A DNA stretch of 64,000 nt, from contig JAVKPL010014060.1 of assembly GCA_032173675.1 (NCBI GenBank), forward strand, positions 1-64,000, read 5' to 3'. Made by a program: the position numbers and the translations under genes. This DNA is from Gastrolobium villosum (lineage: Eukaryota; Streptophyta; Magnoliopsida; Fabales; Fabaceae). Under the pieces are notes generated by a model. The model was not told the origin of the DNA, did not search any database, and worked only from the letters and a program-made list of their open reading frames with translations. This document shows positions 45,066-57,750 of the stretch, piece by piece; position 1 is the first letter of the stretch; every line of letters starts with the position of its first letter.

Positions 45066-45953
45066 TCATGCAATGCCGATTCCATACATACGTAGGTGGT
45101 GATGATGATGATGATGGCTGCTATGAATAACATGATGGTGGTGAATTTGATTCACCACTTGGTGACACCTCCTAAATCTTTCGTTACCCCCAATCGGAAA
45201 CTTCCATTCTCCAACCGTATCTTGTTGCTCATTCCTAATTATCTCTTCAACCATTTCGTCCTCATCTTCCTCTTCTGATTCTGATTCTACTATTATTTCT
45301 TCCTCCGTTTTTTCCGTTACGTCTTCTTCTACGATCTCTTCTTCTTCTTCCTCTGCATCATCTAGATCTGGAACCAGAAACAATCTCAACCGTCCATCTT
45401 CTCGTGAAGCATACATAATTTCTGGTCTCTTTATTCTTACTTTGTTCAGTTGTAACCTTCCATTCTTCCTCACCGCTACCAGACTGAAACTCCGTTGGCC
45501 GTTACAGTTCAACGACGAAAGCGGCGGTGGAAAACTCTTCACCTTCCTCAAATTTCTTCTTCCCTCCGCAGCTCTCGTCATCCTCCAACATTCATCTTCA
45601 TCCTTATCATCATCATCATCTATTTGATCATCGACTCGCCTCTCATCAATGCTCTCGAATCCGAGACTCTCTGTGCAAGACATGAACCCGTCGATCTCAT
45701 CGCCACCACCGATATCATTGACGAATCCGATCGGTAATGGCGGAGGAGGAGGATGAGCAGGATTCGCCGCCGTCGATGAATCCAGAACACGATGGCTGCA
45801 TTTTAGATGAATATTTGCAGATTTGAAGGCGGTGGAGAGACCAAAGAAATAGTGAATGTGCTTCTTGAAGGCATGGAGAAGGAAAGAGAGAGAAAGTGAG
45901 AGAAGAAAACGAAAATACAGAGAGAAATTCATCATTATCACCACATGTTGCAA
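45066..45953 (-). CDS. FAF-like (FANTASTIC FOUR domain) protein
   Basis: A single exon, 295 residues (288 if the ATG at 45932 is used). The FAF domain lies at roughly residues 137-197: FPPPLSSLNCNGQRSF, then AVRKNGRLQLNKVRI and EIMYASREDGRLRLFLV. A CTESLGFES motif upstream is typical of the family. It is followed by a strongly acidic tract (EEEEEEIVEEDVTEKTEEE) and a histidine-rich C-terminus (HHHHVIHSSHHHHHHH). In Arabidopsis, FAF proteins repress WUSCHEL and modulate shoot meristem size, and FAF-like members are less studied. A regulatory role is inferred from the family. No intron, as is usual for the family. Confidence 0.88.
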   Translation of the reverse strand: MQHVVIMMNFSLYFRFLLSLSLSFLLHAFKKHIHYFFGLSTAFKSANIHLKCSHRVLDSSTAANPAHPPPPPLPIGFVNDIGGGDEIDGFMSCTESLGFESIDERRVDDQIDDDDDKDEDECWRMTRAAEGRRNLRKVKSFPPPLSSLNCNGQRSFSLVAVRKNGRLQLNKVRIKRPEIMYASREDGRLRLFLVPDLDDAEEEEEEIVEEDVTEKTEEEIIVESESEEEDEDEMVEEIIRNEQQDTVGEWKFPIGGNERFRRCHQVVNQIHHHHVIHSSHHHHHHHLRMYGIGIA

Positions 45954-47039
45954 ATTAATTAAACTGATTCGATCTTATGGTTATTGAGGAGAGTGTGTTG
46001 TGTTGTGTTGTGAGATTGTAGATATTGAAAGAAAAAAAAGCTTAGGGGGTGATGGGGGAAGTGGGGGAAGGTATTAATAAGAGAACCCCACCCCCAAAGA
46101 TAGAGAGAGAAAGTGGATTATGGTTAAGAGAGAGTGAAAGGGTGAAAATAATTATATGAAGCATGAGCTGTAGTGATAGTGCAAACTTAGCAATTAGCAA
46201 ACGGTGCCGGGTCCCACTGAGATGCCCTATTATTCCTCCCAAATTGGCACATTGCTTTTTTTTCTTCCTCATTTTCAAGGCACATCCTCATCCTCACTTT
46301 TCTTTTTTGAGCTATTTACTCATCACACATAACAATAAGTGGTGTATTTTCTTCATTTTTTGTTTTGTTTATGGTTTTCGATTATCTGGTTAATTGTTTT
46401 TTGGCATAAGGTTACAGAGTCATCTTTTCGTTTTGTTTCCCAAGAGATGAGACTTTTTAGATCATCTCTATCCAAATACGCAAATTTTTAGACATCCAAA
46501 AAATCTTCCCATGCATTAATTAGTATATTAACAGTTCACTTATCCAAACCAAAAAAAGTAGGATAATGTTATTTTTACATTAACGGCAAATAATATAGAA
46601 AAAAAATTCTAAATAAACAAATCATTCGGTGTAATTATATTAATAAATTAGCCATTTTGATAAGTGCGTTGTACGTACTAAAATATAAAATTAAATTAAT
46701 ATATATAAATATATGGTAAAATCGTTTCTACAACTGCTTAATGTATAGCAATGAGTATGATTATAATTTTTCACATTTAATGCTTTCATCTTTCATATGG
46801 TTATGATTCCCTGTATTTAATGTTTTCAAGTATATATATGGCAAATATTTGATTGTTGCACGTACACGACCGCGGAAATGTAAATCCCTGGATATATAGA
46901 CTTTTCTTTTATTTGATGTGCTCACCTTTTTTTTCTTTTTTTCTTTTTAGTAGAGTGATGTGCTCATCTTTACTCTATTTAGCGGTGTAAAATTTGTTTT
47001 TATAAATTAAAACATAACATAATTACAACTAATTAATAG
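45954..47039. other. FAF-like upstream region
   Basis: Promoter and probable 5' UTR of the FAF-like gene with GA/CT-rich stretches (agagagaaag), then AT-rich spacer. A degenerate palindromic MITE relative is suspected at 46680-46870. No gene seen. Confidence 0.45.
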
Positions 47040-47635
47040 GGGTATCGTGATCTGGATTAGATCAATTTTGGAAGCAAAATTTATCTAATCTAATCCTTTC
47101 AGTTTGATCATGTAATCATCCATTCGGTTTGAATTTTTTTCAAATCCGATCTGATCCAATCCAATTTTTTTTTTTTTGGATTGGATCGGTTTTCTATTTT
47201 TTAAAAATCTTAAAATTAGTTTCATGCTTATTGTACAAATATATATTGACTTTGTAAAAAAAAATTGAAATACAAAAGTATTAATAACGATAATATAGTT
47301 TGGGGGGGGGCAATGTGATACGAAGCTCCACACAAATGAAATTTTGTTGAAGAGGTGTGACTAGATTTTTTCTTGGATTTAGTTGATGGGTTAATGAGTA
47401 TTGAGTTTAGAAATTTTTGGGTTATGATTGGGAAAAAGTCCAAGTATGTAAAGGGGAATTAATATATTGGATCGGTTTGGATTGGATCGGTTTTCATCAG
47501 CTCATCCAAAAACCGATCCAATCCAATTAAAATTTGTGATTTTTTGTTCTGTTTTCGATTTTTTGGTTTGTTCGGTTATCGGTTTTTCAGTTCGGTTATC
47601 GGTTTGAATCGGTTGATGAACACCCTTACTAATTA
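47040..47635. repeat. Dispersed repeat with GATTGGATCGG ends, copy 2
   Basis: The best-preserved of three copies. Left end ggggtatcgtgatctgg, right end cggttgatgaacaccctta, both ends full of ggtttggattggatcgg or complements. The interior is non-coding with gatgggttaatg shared with copy 1. Confidence 0.65.
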
Positions 47636-47810
47636 ACGACGATAAATAATTTAATCATATAATTTGTATAACAAATATTTTGAAGGCACCACCAATTAAC
47701 CAAACTAGTTTTTCATTACTTTCAAGCCACGCTAATTAATCGAGTTTTTATTCACATATGTTGCATGCCTTTTCCTGAAAAGGCTAGTACGTACTGCATG
47801 TATTGCGTCA

Positions 47811-48398
47811 TCATGAACTTGGCATGTCTGCATATCCTATCCCTCTTCGTGTGGTTGGAAAGTAAGCGAATAAGAAGCTTGATAAAATCCCCGCTCCCAA
47901 TGGCAAGTTCATGATCAATGAACGTTCATTAGTTCCCTCGTTGGGAATCAAACAATCTTGCACGTTGGAGTTGCTGACGGCAAAGACTAAGAACAATAAA
48001 AGTGACAAAAAGGCATGAACAAAGTCTATCACACGTATTCTAAACTTGCATAGTTCCTTGGTTTCTTCCTCGTCATTACTGTAGTTGAAGACGTATAAAC
48101 CATTGAATGTAGCGATCCCATGGTATAGCTTCCCATCACTACTAATGAAGCTATCAGTGAAGGAAGACAAGAAGCAAATAATAGCACAAATAAAAATAAC
48201 CAATGAAGTAAGGAACTTGTTGGAAAGTTCGCAGCTTCCATTGTTGGAGAAGGGAGGGATAAGAGCATTAAATGCAAGGACAGTGCTAGTGGGTAGAAGA
48301 TTAGCAAGGTTGGCTGCACTTGTCAGGGTCTTGTGAACAGGATGGTTTGAACCACGGTCTTGAAGTTCTGCAGGAAGGGTTGACATGTTTTGTTTCAA
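47811..48398 (-). CDS. DMP (DUF679) membrane protein
   Basis: Single exon, 195 residues. Four membrane segments are visible: about residues 30-50 (LANLLPTSTVLAFNALIPPF), 62-82 (FLTSLVIFICAIICFLSSF), 125-145 (VIDFVHAFLSLLLFLVFAVS) and 163-182 (LPLGAGILSSFLFAYFPTT). The conserved family segments LANLLPTSTVL, SCELSNKFLT, SSFTDSF and RIGYAD-like RGIGYADMPS are present. DMPs are plant-only proteins of the ER and tonoplast, linked to senescence and membrane remodelling; some members act in gamete fusion and haploid induction, which is not implied here. An internal ATG five codons in is an equally possible start. Confidence 0.9.
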   Translation of the reverse strand: MKQNMSTLPAELQDRGSNHPVHKTLTSAANLANLLPTSTVLAFNALIPPFSNNGSCELSNKFLTSLVIFICAIICFLSSFTDSFISSDGKLYHGIATFNGLYVFNYSNDEEETKELCKFRIRVIDFVHAFLSLLLFLVFAVSNSNVQDCLIPNEGTNERSLIMNLPLGAGILSSFLFAYFPTTRRGIGYADMPSS

Positions 48399-49316
48399 AG
48401 ATGAGTTGGACTTTTTGTGTTTTCAAGGAGAAATAATTGCTTCTTTTGTTTTTTTCTGTTGGATATGATTTCCGATTTTAATTATCATTAATTTATATTG
48501 AAAATTATGGGGAATGTGATTTAATTAAAATGTGGAGATTAAGGTAGCTTAGGACATGTTAATCATGTGAATAATTGTGGAAGGAAGCACTGGCGTCATG
48601 GGCTCATGGAATGGCCTAGTTTTATTGTCATAAGTAACATATATAACGGCATGTTTTTTTTGTTTCACGTTTATCTTAGGGTGAAGAAATTAACAAGAAA
48701 TGCAATATATAAGCAATCCTTTGGTTTACAACTCTCTCATGCATGCTTAATCATTGGAGCACGTATAATGGAAAAGAGAGTTGCTGCTTCTATTACTTTC
48801 ATTCGGAATGGCGCGAATGCATACGTGACCGGCTCATTTATGTTATTGTGCATGTTCAATTAGCAGTTTAAAAAAAAAGTATTCTTGTTGGCATCATAAA
48901 CGTGGAAACAAGACAAGCAAGTTGCACAAAACCTATGATCGCCATCTCTATGCAAATTAGAAAATTGTTACTGACTTAATTGGATTTTATTGTTCCGCTG
49001 TAAATTTCAAACTCACAAGATCACATTTATAACAACTAAAAATTAAACTTAATTTTTCCTCAATCCTTGCATGAGTTTTGCATTTCTTAAGAAACAAACA
49101 ATTCAATTGATAAAGACATTCAATTAATAAAGGGTAGAGTTTTTCTTACGTCCTAGGAGACAAAATATTTTCTATGTATACATAAAAATATGTAGAATTC
49201 ACATTAGGTCATGTGAAAAGAAGATATTGAAAAAAAAAATATGAGCTTCACAAATTTTTACGTGTATATAGGAGATATCTCTTGTAATATGAGAAACATC
49301 AAACCCATTAATAATA

Positions 49317-49352
<36 letters not shown>

Positions 49353-51464
49353 ACATAAAAACGTTCTTTAATTATGTACAAGGCTAGTTATAAAAAATAT
49401 TTAAAATAATAAAATGCAACAAGACTGAATAAATATATTCCTAACCGATGAAAAATATACAATCGCAAGACATGTGTGCGTGTTTTTACGTACATAAATG
49501 CAAGACTAGGAAGAATAGGGAGAAAACATGTATTTGATGGCCAACCTTATAATAGGGGTGAAAACAAAATTTTAAATATTATTAAAAATAATAGGACATA
49601 CTAATTATTATAAGTATTTTTGGGATGGACTAAACTATTAATATTAATAGCCTTTTATTATTAAAAGTATAGTTTTATATATAATAATAAAAGATTGAGA
49701 TTTAGGGAGGGCGGTTGCCCTTGCCCATGCTAACGTCTCTCTTGGTCCGTCCCTGATTCCAACCAAATAAAAAATCTTGAATTTTGAGTTTAAATTACGA
49801 GTTAGTATAAAAATGAATTTGGATTTGATTTAAATTTAAGTTTGAAATTTAAATCCAAGAGGTTAGGTTATTTAAGGATAATTTTGAATTATCCAAATCT
49901 ATAAGGATTGGATAAAGATTCTTTTTTTTTTAATTATAAATTTAAATAAAAAAATTGTTGTAGCAAAATCAAGGGATTTAATGAAGATGCTAGAAGATTT
50001 ATCGTGGATTCTTCAAGACCTCATGATTAAATCAAATCTATATGGATATGATCCATTAGACTTGAATTTCAAATTCTAGCTCTTTCTTGGAAGGTAAATT
50101 AAGATGATATCTTTATGATTAAGATATATCCTAAGAAGATCTACCATATCTTAATGGATATGAGCCTAACTAGTGCTATTCAATTAGGATTGTAAAACCA
50201 TAATTGTAAAGCATGAAAATTGGCGCCTAAGTTGATAGAAACACATAAGAAATTCAGTCAGCCTTCAAGACCATAAGAACCCTAGTTTTCTTGACCGCTC
50301 TTCCATCTTCATCAATCCTCCGTTGTTGTGCCCCTCACCTAACCTCAAGACATTATCATAGTCTTGGAAAAAATAAATCTAAACACTTGAAGCCTCCACC
50401 TTGCAATTGTCTAGCAAAGCATCCAAGGAGAATGAAGATTTAAAAAGAAAGAGTTCTCAAAAGTAATCAAGAGATAATAGTATGGATCAACATTAGAGGA
50501 CTTGATACACTTTGACATCTTCAAGTGATCAAAGGTAATCCTAAATCCTATGTGTTTTAAGGGGTAAATCCTAAGGCATAACTCTTAAGGACCATAAAGA
50601 AATAGAGGTTGGTTAATAAATATTGAAAAAAAAAATTGTTTTTCATCCTCGTGAGCATGTTGCTTGAACATTAAGTAATGCAAATTTTAACTTTCAACTA
50701 AGCTCTGAATCTAGATGAATCTTATAGCCAATAATTAAAGAATTGAAATTTGTGATGATTCTGTAATTAGGGTAGGTAAAAAAAAATGCAAAATTGATGT
50801 GTATTTGATATACTATGACTAATGGCAAAGCCACCTTGATACCAATTAAGGCCTTGGCATCAACTAATTTTTAAAAAATGATACAAGTTCATTTTAAATA
50901 TTATGATCACTAATTGAGTTTTAAAAAATGATATAACCTTCTTGGCATTAATTAATTTTTTTGTCACATGCTAAAATTATTTTCTCGCCTGCGGTGACTA
51001 TTTCTCAATAGGCTCTCGCTTAATCTATACGGTGTCACCGTGAAAGGATCGTGAATGATTTTTAATTTTATTATTTTTTTTAATCTCTTGCTTAAATTCA
51101 ACTTTTTTAAGTAAGAAAATGGAGTACCACTTTCGTCATAAATTCTGATATTATATTACACAGCCAACATTCCAAAAAATTTAAACCTTTAAATAAACGG
51201 ATATGAATGATTTTTATTATATTTGCCACTGTATAGTATTATTTTATGAATTTAATATTTCTTAGGTTATAAATGAGAAATTTATTTTATACATAGATAT
51301 AAAAATATGTTAGGCCCATATTTTTTTTTATATTTCTTCTCCTCATATGAACCACAAGAGTCTCATATATTTTTGTATATATATATATATATATAACATA
51401 AAATTTACCCTTATTTTTTTATTTTAAAAAAAAAATAATAACCCTTATTTTATTACCATATAAT
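48399..51464. other. Gene-poor intergenic DNA
   Basis: Three kilobases of AT-rich DNA without a recognisable gene. It holds an MITE remnant at about 49135-49310, an (AT)n tract at 49318-49349, a second MITE remnant at about 51260-51405 and direct short repeats near 50860-50960. The stretch 49720-50500 has a slightly more complex base composition but no conserved frame. Confidence 0.5.
49318..49349. repeat. (AT)n microsatellite
   Basis: Pure AT dinucleotide tract next to a MITE remnant. Confidence 0.95.
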
Positions 51465-52040
51465 ATGGTTGATCAGTCAACGTTAAACCGAAAGCAAAGT
51501 TCTAACCAAGGGTTGTTGATCAACCAATGCAAACCGATTCTAACTGGTAACCGAACCAAAATGATGAAAACCGAAAAATTGAAAATCGAAAATCGAAAAA
51601 TCGAAAATCGGTTAAAAATCGTAAATTTTAATTGGATTGGATCGGTTTTCGGATTGATTGATGAAAACTGATCCGATCCAATATATTAATTCTCCTTTAG
51701 TCTTTCCTCAATCATAGTTCAAAAATTTTTAAACCCAAGATCCATATCCCATCAACAAATCTAAGAAAAAATCTAGTCACATCTCATTAAGAAAAAAATT
51801 ATTTTATTATTTAGTGATACTTTTGTATTTAAAAAATAAAACTTACAAAGCCAATATACACCAATGATATTATTTACACAATAATTATGAAACAAATTTT
51901 AGAATTTTCAAAAAATCAAAAACCGATCCAATCTAAATCGAAAAAATTGGATTGGATCGAATCGGATTTAAAAAAAAATTCAAACCGAATAAAAGTTTAC
52001 ATGATTAAACCAAACAAATTGGATGGGATACGCGAACCCG
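51465..52040. repeat. Dispersed repeat with GATTGGATCGG ends, copy 3 (reversed)
   Basis: Inverted relative to the copy at 47040. It shows aaccgatccaatc and aattggattggatcg ends and the shared interior catcaacaaatctaag. It ends about 400 bp upstream of the RBK-type kinase start. Confidence 0.65.
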
Positions 52041-52446
52041 CCACTACGCGTCAAATGATATTGTTGGGCACGGTATTCCATTATAAACAAATTATAATGA
52101 TACAAAGATAATTATTGTATTTTTGAAAACCCTAAAATTGAAAGGTTAACTTGTGAGACACGCATGAGTTAAGATAATCCAAAAGATTAGCCCAAACAAA
52201 TCAACGGTCTTTTCCTCGTAAGTCGTTCCTTTGGTTTTCTGTGTCTGTAACGTTCTCACTTGCTGTTGGTCGAGAGCATAACTCGCAGCAAAAGGTTATA
52301 TTTTACCACATGTCCAAAACCTTAATCGTCAAGGACTCATGTAAGAGACAGAAAGAGGGTGAGGATATGAACGAGAACTTTTATGTAATCTGTTTCTGGG
52401 TATCACATCACTTCAGTTTGTAATTAACTCACCATTTTTAGCTTCC

Positions 52447-55400
52447 ATGGCGAATGAAGGTGACCCTATCCAGCTAGGTTATTGTTTATGGTATGCACGC
52501 GTTTAGCTTCATGTTCTTACATCTGAGTTGGCAATGTGCAATGTCCTTTTCTGTTTATGATTTTATGATATTTGATATTATGTGCTATGTAGGGACCCTA
52601 AGAAAAGCTCTGCTGACAAATCAAAGAAGGTCCCAATGGTCGGTGTTTTTAATCTTAAACCCATGAGACGATTATTTTCTTGCTCTGCTTCTGCCCAAGG
52701 TTCTTTTTCTAATTGCTCATTTTTCATCCCAATTGAAAAGGCTTTCCTTGTGCTGTTTTTGTGATTTTCATTTTATATATGCTTCTTAGACCTGAGACAT
52801 TTGGACTTGGAGAAAGAGAAAGAAGATGATGCATCTCCAAGAGGAGTCTTAGAAGCCTGCGTTAGAGAGTTTGACTCTCAGCTGCAACCTGAATTGGAGA
52901 CCAGTTGTTCAAATTCAAGGGCACGGTCTCACTGGGGCAAAATTTTCAAACTCTGGAAAAAAAAACCACTTAAGCGCCTAACGTCCATCCCCCCAATTGG
53001 TGTGCCAAAGTTACCAAAGTGGAAAAGCAAAAGTACTAGAGAAAATACTGTTCTAAGTAATCTTGACAACTTGAGGTCTTCTTTGGTGACCTTCAGCCTC
53101 TCTGACCTGAGAAATGCAACCGACAATTTTAGCAATGGTATGTAATCTGGCCCTTTATTTCAAGCCAATAAAGGGCCGACCCAGTTCAATACCCACTCGT
53201 GAGTGTTTGGGGAAGGACATACGAGTCAAGCCTTACCCCCGCTTTTGCGGAGAGGCCGAGTCGAAGCTGGGACCTTGGACATCACGGTAAGCATGCTTAC
53301 CACTGAGCCAAGCCGGCCCTTCATGCCAATACTTTAGTCAATTTTATCATGGTTTGATTGTAATGTTGCTACATGTAGGGATGCTTTAAGGGAAAACATT
53401 ATTGTTTTATTGTTTAAGTTCTATTGTTCCTTTTGATTGCAGAAAATTTAATTGGAAGAGGTGGTTTTGCTGAGGTTTACCAGGGTATTCTCCAAGATGG
53501 GCAACTAATAGCTGTGAAGAAACTGACTAAAGGAACCACAGATGAGAAGACAGCTGGCTTTCTAAATGAGCTAGGTGTTATTGCTCATGTTGACCATCCT
53601 AATACTGCCAAGCTTATTGGATGTTGTGTAGAAAGGGAAATGCAGCTTGTCTTTCAGTTATCTCCACTGGGAAGTTTAGGATCTCTTCTTCATGGTTTGT
53701 ACTTAGTTGTATGTGAAAACTTGCTCTTTAAATTTTAAATGTATTTACTGCTTATTCTCTCATGATGAATTCCAGGTCCAGATAAAAACAAATTAGATTG
53801 GAGTAAAAGGTATAAAATTGCTCTGGGAATAGCTGAAGGTCTCCTTTATCTGCATGAGAATTGTCACAGACGAATAATTCATAGAGATATTAAGGCAGAG
53901 AATATTCTGCTCACGGAGAATTTTGAGCCTCAGGTTTTTTACTAAGCTTCATTAGAGAGAATGATAGAATTTATTTGAAGTATTACTTTGATACATGAAA
54001 CATAGGCTCCATGATCGTATTCTGTGGTTGTGTGCTATATATACAGATTAGCATGCACATTTCTGCTAATTTTGTGATATTTATGAGCATGACTCTGAGA
54101 TATTGGCCACCTGAAATACAATTTACAAGAATATTTTCTTTGGTTAACTTGAACCATGTGACTGAGTTGTGGGACTAATGACTCTTTGGATGGCTATGCT
54201 TTATTCGTTGAGAGTTCCATGGACACTGGACTGGACAGTATCATAAAGAGTCTCTTACATAGAAACACCATCAAGCTGCTGTTTTTGTATATCTTTGTCC
54301 GATTTAGCATTTTGAATATAATTCTTACTCCCCTAAAATCTTTCATCTTTGCCAAGGCATAATAGATAAACTAAGCTGTGTTGTGTTTTGTGCTAAATGT
54401 TCTCTTTCATACCTTGTTAATACATGTTTTGCTTGTAAATCAGCTAAGCTACAGACAATATCTTTTAAGGCTCTTCGGTATCCCCTGTTAGTAGGGTGTA
54501 ATTTTGATGCAATCTTTCTTCTGATTTATCACTTCCTTATTAATTGAAATTTTCTCCAGATTTGTGATTTTGGGCTTGCAAAGTGGTTACCAGAACAATG
54601 GACTCACCATAATGTATCAACATTTGAAGGCACATTTGGGTATGCCTATAAAAAGATACAACTAACGCTTGAATTTTTTAGGTTCTCATGATTTAATATA
54701 TTCCCCAAATTACTTGATTGGCAGGTATTTTGCTCCTGAATATTGCATGCATGGCATAGTAGACGAGAAAACTGATGTTTATTCTTTTGGGGTCCTACTT
54801 TTGGAGATCATAACTGGGCGTAAGGCTTTGGATCATTTGCAGAAGAGCGTTGTGATATGGGTAAATCATTTTCCTAAAATGTGGTATAGTATGTTACATT
54901 ACATTTATCCAAGTGTCACTCCATGAGAGGCCTCAGCACTTTGTGATTTCTTACGCATTGCAGGCAAAACCTTTGCTTGAAGCTAATCATATCAAGGACC
55001 TCATTGATCCTTCTCTTGAGGATAATTATGACCGAGAACAGATGGGTCGTGTTGTTTTGATTGCATCAACGTGCGTCGAGCAGTCTCCTCTATTACGCCC
55101 CCGCATGAGTCAGGCAAGTACACAATGAGCTAAATAATTTGCACACTAGTTCATTCATGAAATTTCACATGGCATTACAATCATAGGAAACTAAGATGTT
55201 TTCAGTTACTGAACTGTGTATTTTTCCTGGTAGCTAACTTGACACCGCCATTTTTGTTAGGCTAACTGACAACATAGTAGAGTCAAAAAGAAATTATGAA
55301 TGCAGCCAACTGAGAAATTTTGAGCCATATCTCTATTTTTTACCAATTATGCTCACCTTCTTTCATTAGAAAAAATGTGGCTCTTTAATCTTTCTAAACT

Positions 55401-57750
55401 TGTTGTATATTTGCTAAACCAATTCTTTCATAAGTTGTCCACACGAAATGAAAATTTACAGCTTAATCCATTTCACAAAATTTTCAATTTCTTCAGAAAA
55501 TTATGGGAAATCATGATTCACATAGTCAAGTATCTGGTGGTTATATGGTTGTTTTTGTTCTATACTTCTTTCTTGAAAGGTGTTGATGGTAAAATTAATA
55601 GGTAGGATAGAGCAATCAAGATTCATCATAATGAAATAAGAAAGATAGAGAAATTGGGGGAAGATTATTAAGGAGAGAATATTGAGACATTAAAAGAGAG
55701 ACTTGAATTATTTTCTTCTTCTTTTTATATGCTCAATCAGCTAACAATTTATAAAATTACAACTTCAACAAAGATTAGGAAATCCTAATTTGAATTTAAA
55801 ATTAATAACACTCATAAGATAACCACTAATAAAATAAATTAAACAACGAAGATAATGATAAACTAATCTAATAACAAACAACTAGGATAAGGGGATAATG
55901 ATTAATCTTGACTGCTACATTTCATTGCCCTTCAACAAAGGCAAATCGTTGTGTCTTCAACACACATTGGGTAGGTTTCAAGCGGAGCTGCATACTCTGC
56001 CGCCATGCTACGAACCTATTGAGAGTATTGTCATCCTTAAATGTTCTTCCAAATTTTTCATTGGGCATGCCAACCAGAACACCTGAATGAAATCCAATTT
56101 CAAAATTATCCATCACATCAGGAAATCCTTTATTCACTAAATGCATATCTTCAAATCCCTATATGAGGTCAATATTATTAGATCCGGTAACCAGTGGCTG
56201 GTCCATTGCTTTTGGAGACAGCACTCTGAGATTGTCCAGGAACACCTTTTTTGTAACAGCTCATTTCAATGGATATCCACAAAATACCTTTTGAATTTTG
56301 ATGGCTGCAATTTCTTCATTCTCCTCGATCCATTCTTGGAGCAAGAGCTTAATGATCTGGCATGTTTCTCGCATCGTAGCATAATTGGTTTTTAATTGAT
56401 GTGTACATTGCTGATTTGTGGATGACATCCCAACTCGATTTGGGCATGCTCTTAAAACGCTGACATTTGATGTGTTGTGGTTGGGAGATCCCGTTTGTGG
56501 ATCCATGAGTCAGGCCATGTCTTGCCGGAACAAGGCAAATTGCTGATTCTGAGATTCTAGAAGCTGTGTATAGGATTTTTGCAAACTCAATATTGTTGTT
56601 TGTGCACTATTTCCACAGCATGGAGTTATTGCTCCGTGTCCTTCAGGTTCTGATTCAGGTTCCTATGGTGGGTGTTGTCAACCATAGGAGGATGAGATCA
56701 TATGAAAGCACCAATGAAGAGAACAAAAATTATAAAGATAGAGAGAAGATTGGGTGGGTATAAAGAGATTTTGGGGAGAGTGAACATTAGGGAGGATATT
56801 AGACATTAGGAGGGATACCTGAATTATTTTTTTCTTTTCTCTTTTTTGTGCTGAATGAGCTAATAATTTATAGAATTACAACTTCAACAAGCATATGGAA
56901 ATCCTAATTTAAATTAAAAGCTAATAACACTCTAAGATAACTATTAATAACAAACCACTAGGATAAGGGGATAATGATAAATCTTGATTGCTACGAGAAG
57001 TAAATTTCATTGAGACGAGAATGAGCTATGCAGGCATTACTGTGATGTGTAACAATCAAAGAGAAAAACTTCGAAGAAGATTTTCCCTTCAATGGAGTGT
57101 GTCAACATAGTCACTACTAATTAACTTGCTTCAGTTCTTTGCGCTCCCTTTCTCTCTTACCTATTGTTCATGGGAAAACATTTTTTCCTTTTAAAGGAGA
57201 ACTTCTTTCTCCATGACTCATGGTATATGTGGGTTCCACTTTGATTTTGTTTTCTCTCCACGATTTTGTAGACCCCATTTATGTCATGAGTCACTAGTAG
57301 GAGAAAAAAAATTCCTTTAAAAGGAGAAAATGATTGCCCATAGTTTATTTGCTTTGCTCAACTCTTGAGACGATGAAAACTTAAGTTTGATGAATTCGTT
57401 AATCATATGTTTGGCAAGGACTAGGTTGCTAATGCATACTATTTAGAGATGCTAACAAGAAGGAAGAAAGTGAGAGAGAGAAGAACCTACTGAAAAGAGA
57501 AAGATAGTGATGTTACAGAAACCATGTAATTTCATAAAAGATTGATCATATTTTTCTTTGATGGCTGCAGGTTGTAACACTGCTAAGAGGAGATGACTGT
57601 ATCCTGGAATCTGCAAAAGCACGCCAAAAGAAGCCTCTCCTAAGAACATACTCAGAAGAGCTGCTGGATGCGCAAGAATACAACTCAACAAAATATCTAA
57701 GAGATCTCAAACGACATAGGCAGATTGCCTTGGCTACTCTTGAGATCTAA
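52447..57750 (+). CDS. RBK-type receptor-like cytoplasmic kinase
   Basis: Nine exons: 52447-52490, 52593-52699, 52790-53137, 53443-53694, 53776-53933, 54560-54639, 54725-54860, 54964-55113 and 57571-57750, joining to 484 residues. The first ~150 residues form a basic Ser-rich leader with KVPMVGVFNLKPMRRLFS and SPRGVLEACVREFDSQL, typical of ROP-binding kinases. The kinase domain carries the P-loop GRGGFAEVYQG, AVKKL lysine, HRDIKAENILL catalytic loop, DFGLAKWLPEQW, GTFGYFAPEY activation end and DVYSFGVLLLEIITGRKAL. All catalytic residues are present. The family binds active ROP GTPases and links them to growth and defence signalling; this is inferred. Intron 8 has a GC donor and hosts an antisense LTR element. 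Intron 3 has a SINE. Confidence 0.94.
53171..53319 (-). mobile_element. tRNA-derived SINE (Au-like) in kinase intron 3
   Basis: On the minus strand: A-box region ggctcagtggtaagcatgc, then agcttcgactcggcctctcc and the tail ggggtaaggcttga. It is flanked by ttcaagccaata (53159-53170) and ttcatgccaata (53320-53331), a 12-bp target duplication with one difference. The head resembles plant Au-SINEs. Confidence 0.85.
55640..57000 (-). mobile_element. Non-autonomous LTR element in kinase intron 8, antisense
   Basis: Direct repeats of about 250-300 bp at roughly 55640-55935 and 56755-57000 share ctaataa...actaggataaggggataatgat and ttataaaattacaacttcaac. On the minus strand they begin TGTAGCA(G/A)TCAAGATT. 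After the minus-strand 5' repeat comes cattggtgctttcatatg, resembling a plant retroelement primer site. The 0.8 kb interior contains only frame fragments (MRETCQIIKLLLQEWIEENE), probably gag debris. No pol domain is present. Confidence 0.7.
57171..57340. repeat. Foldback MITE-like element in kinase intron 8
   Basis: Ends tgggaaaacattttttcc and ggagaaaatgattgccca, with inner ttttaaaggagaa mirrored as ttcctttaaaaggaga. The two halves form an imperfect hairpin. Confidence 0.55.

Noticed and set aside
45096..45737. Plus-strand frames opposite the FAF-like gene
   Set aside because: Met-, Leu- and Ser-rich antisense shadows of the His- and Glu-rich FAF-like coding sequence.
48567..48863. 98-codon frame upstream of the DMP gene
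   Set aside because: No recognisable motif and no gene-like context; chance frame in intergenic DNA.
55898..56506. Overlapping frames in kinase intron 8 as a host gene
   Set aside because: They lie between the direct repeats of an LTR element and are disrupted retroelement debris.
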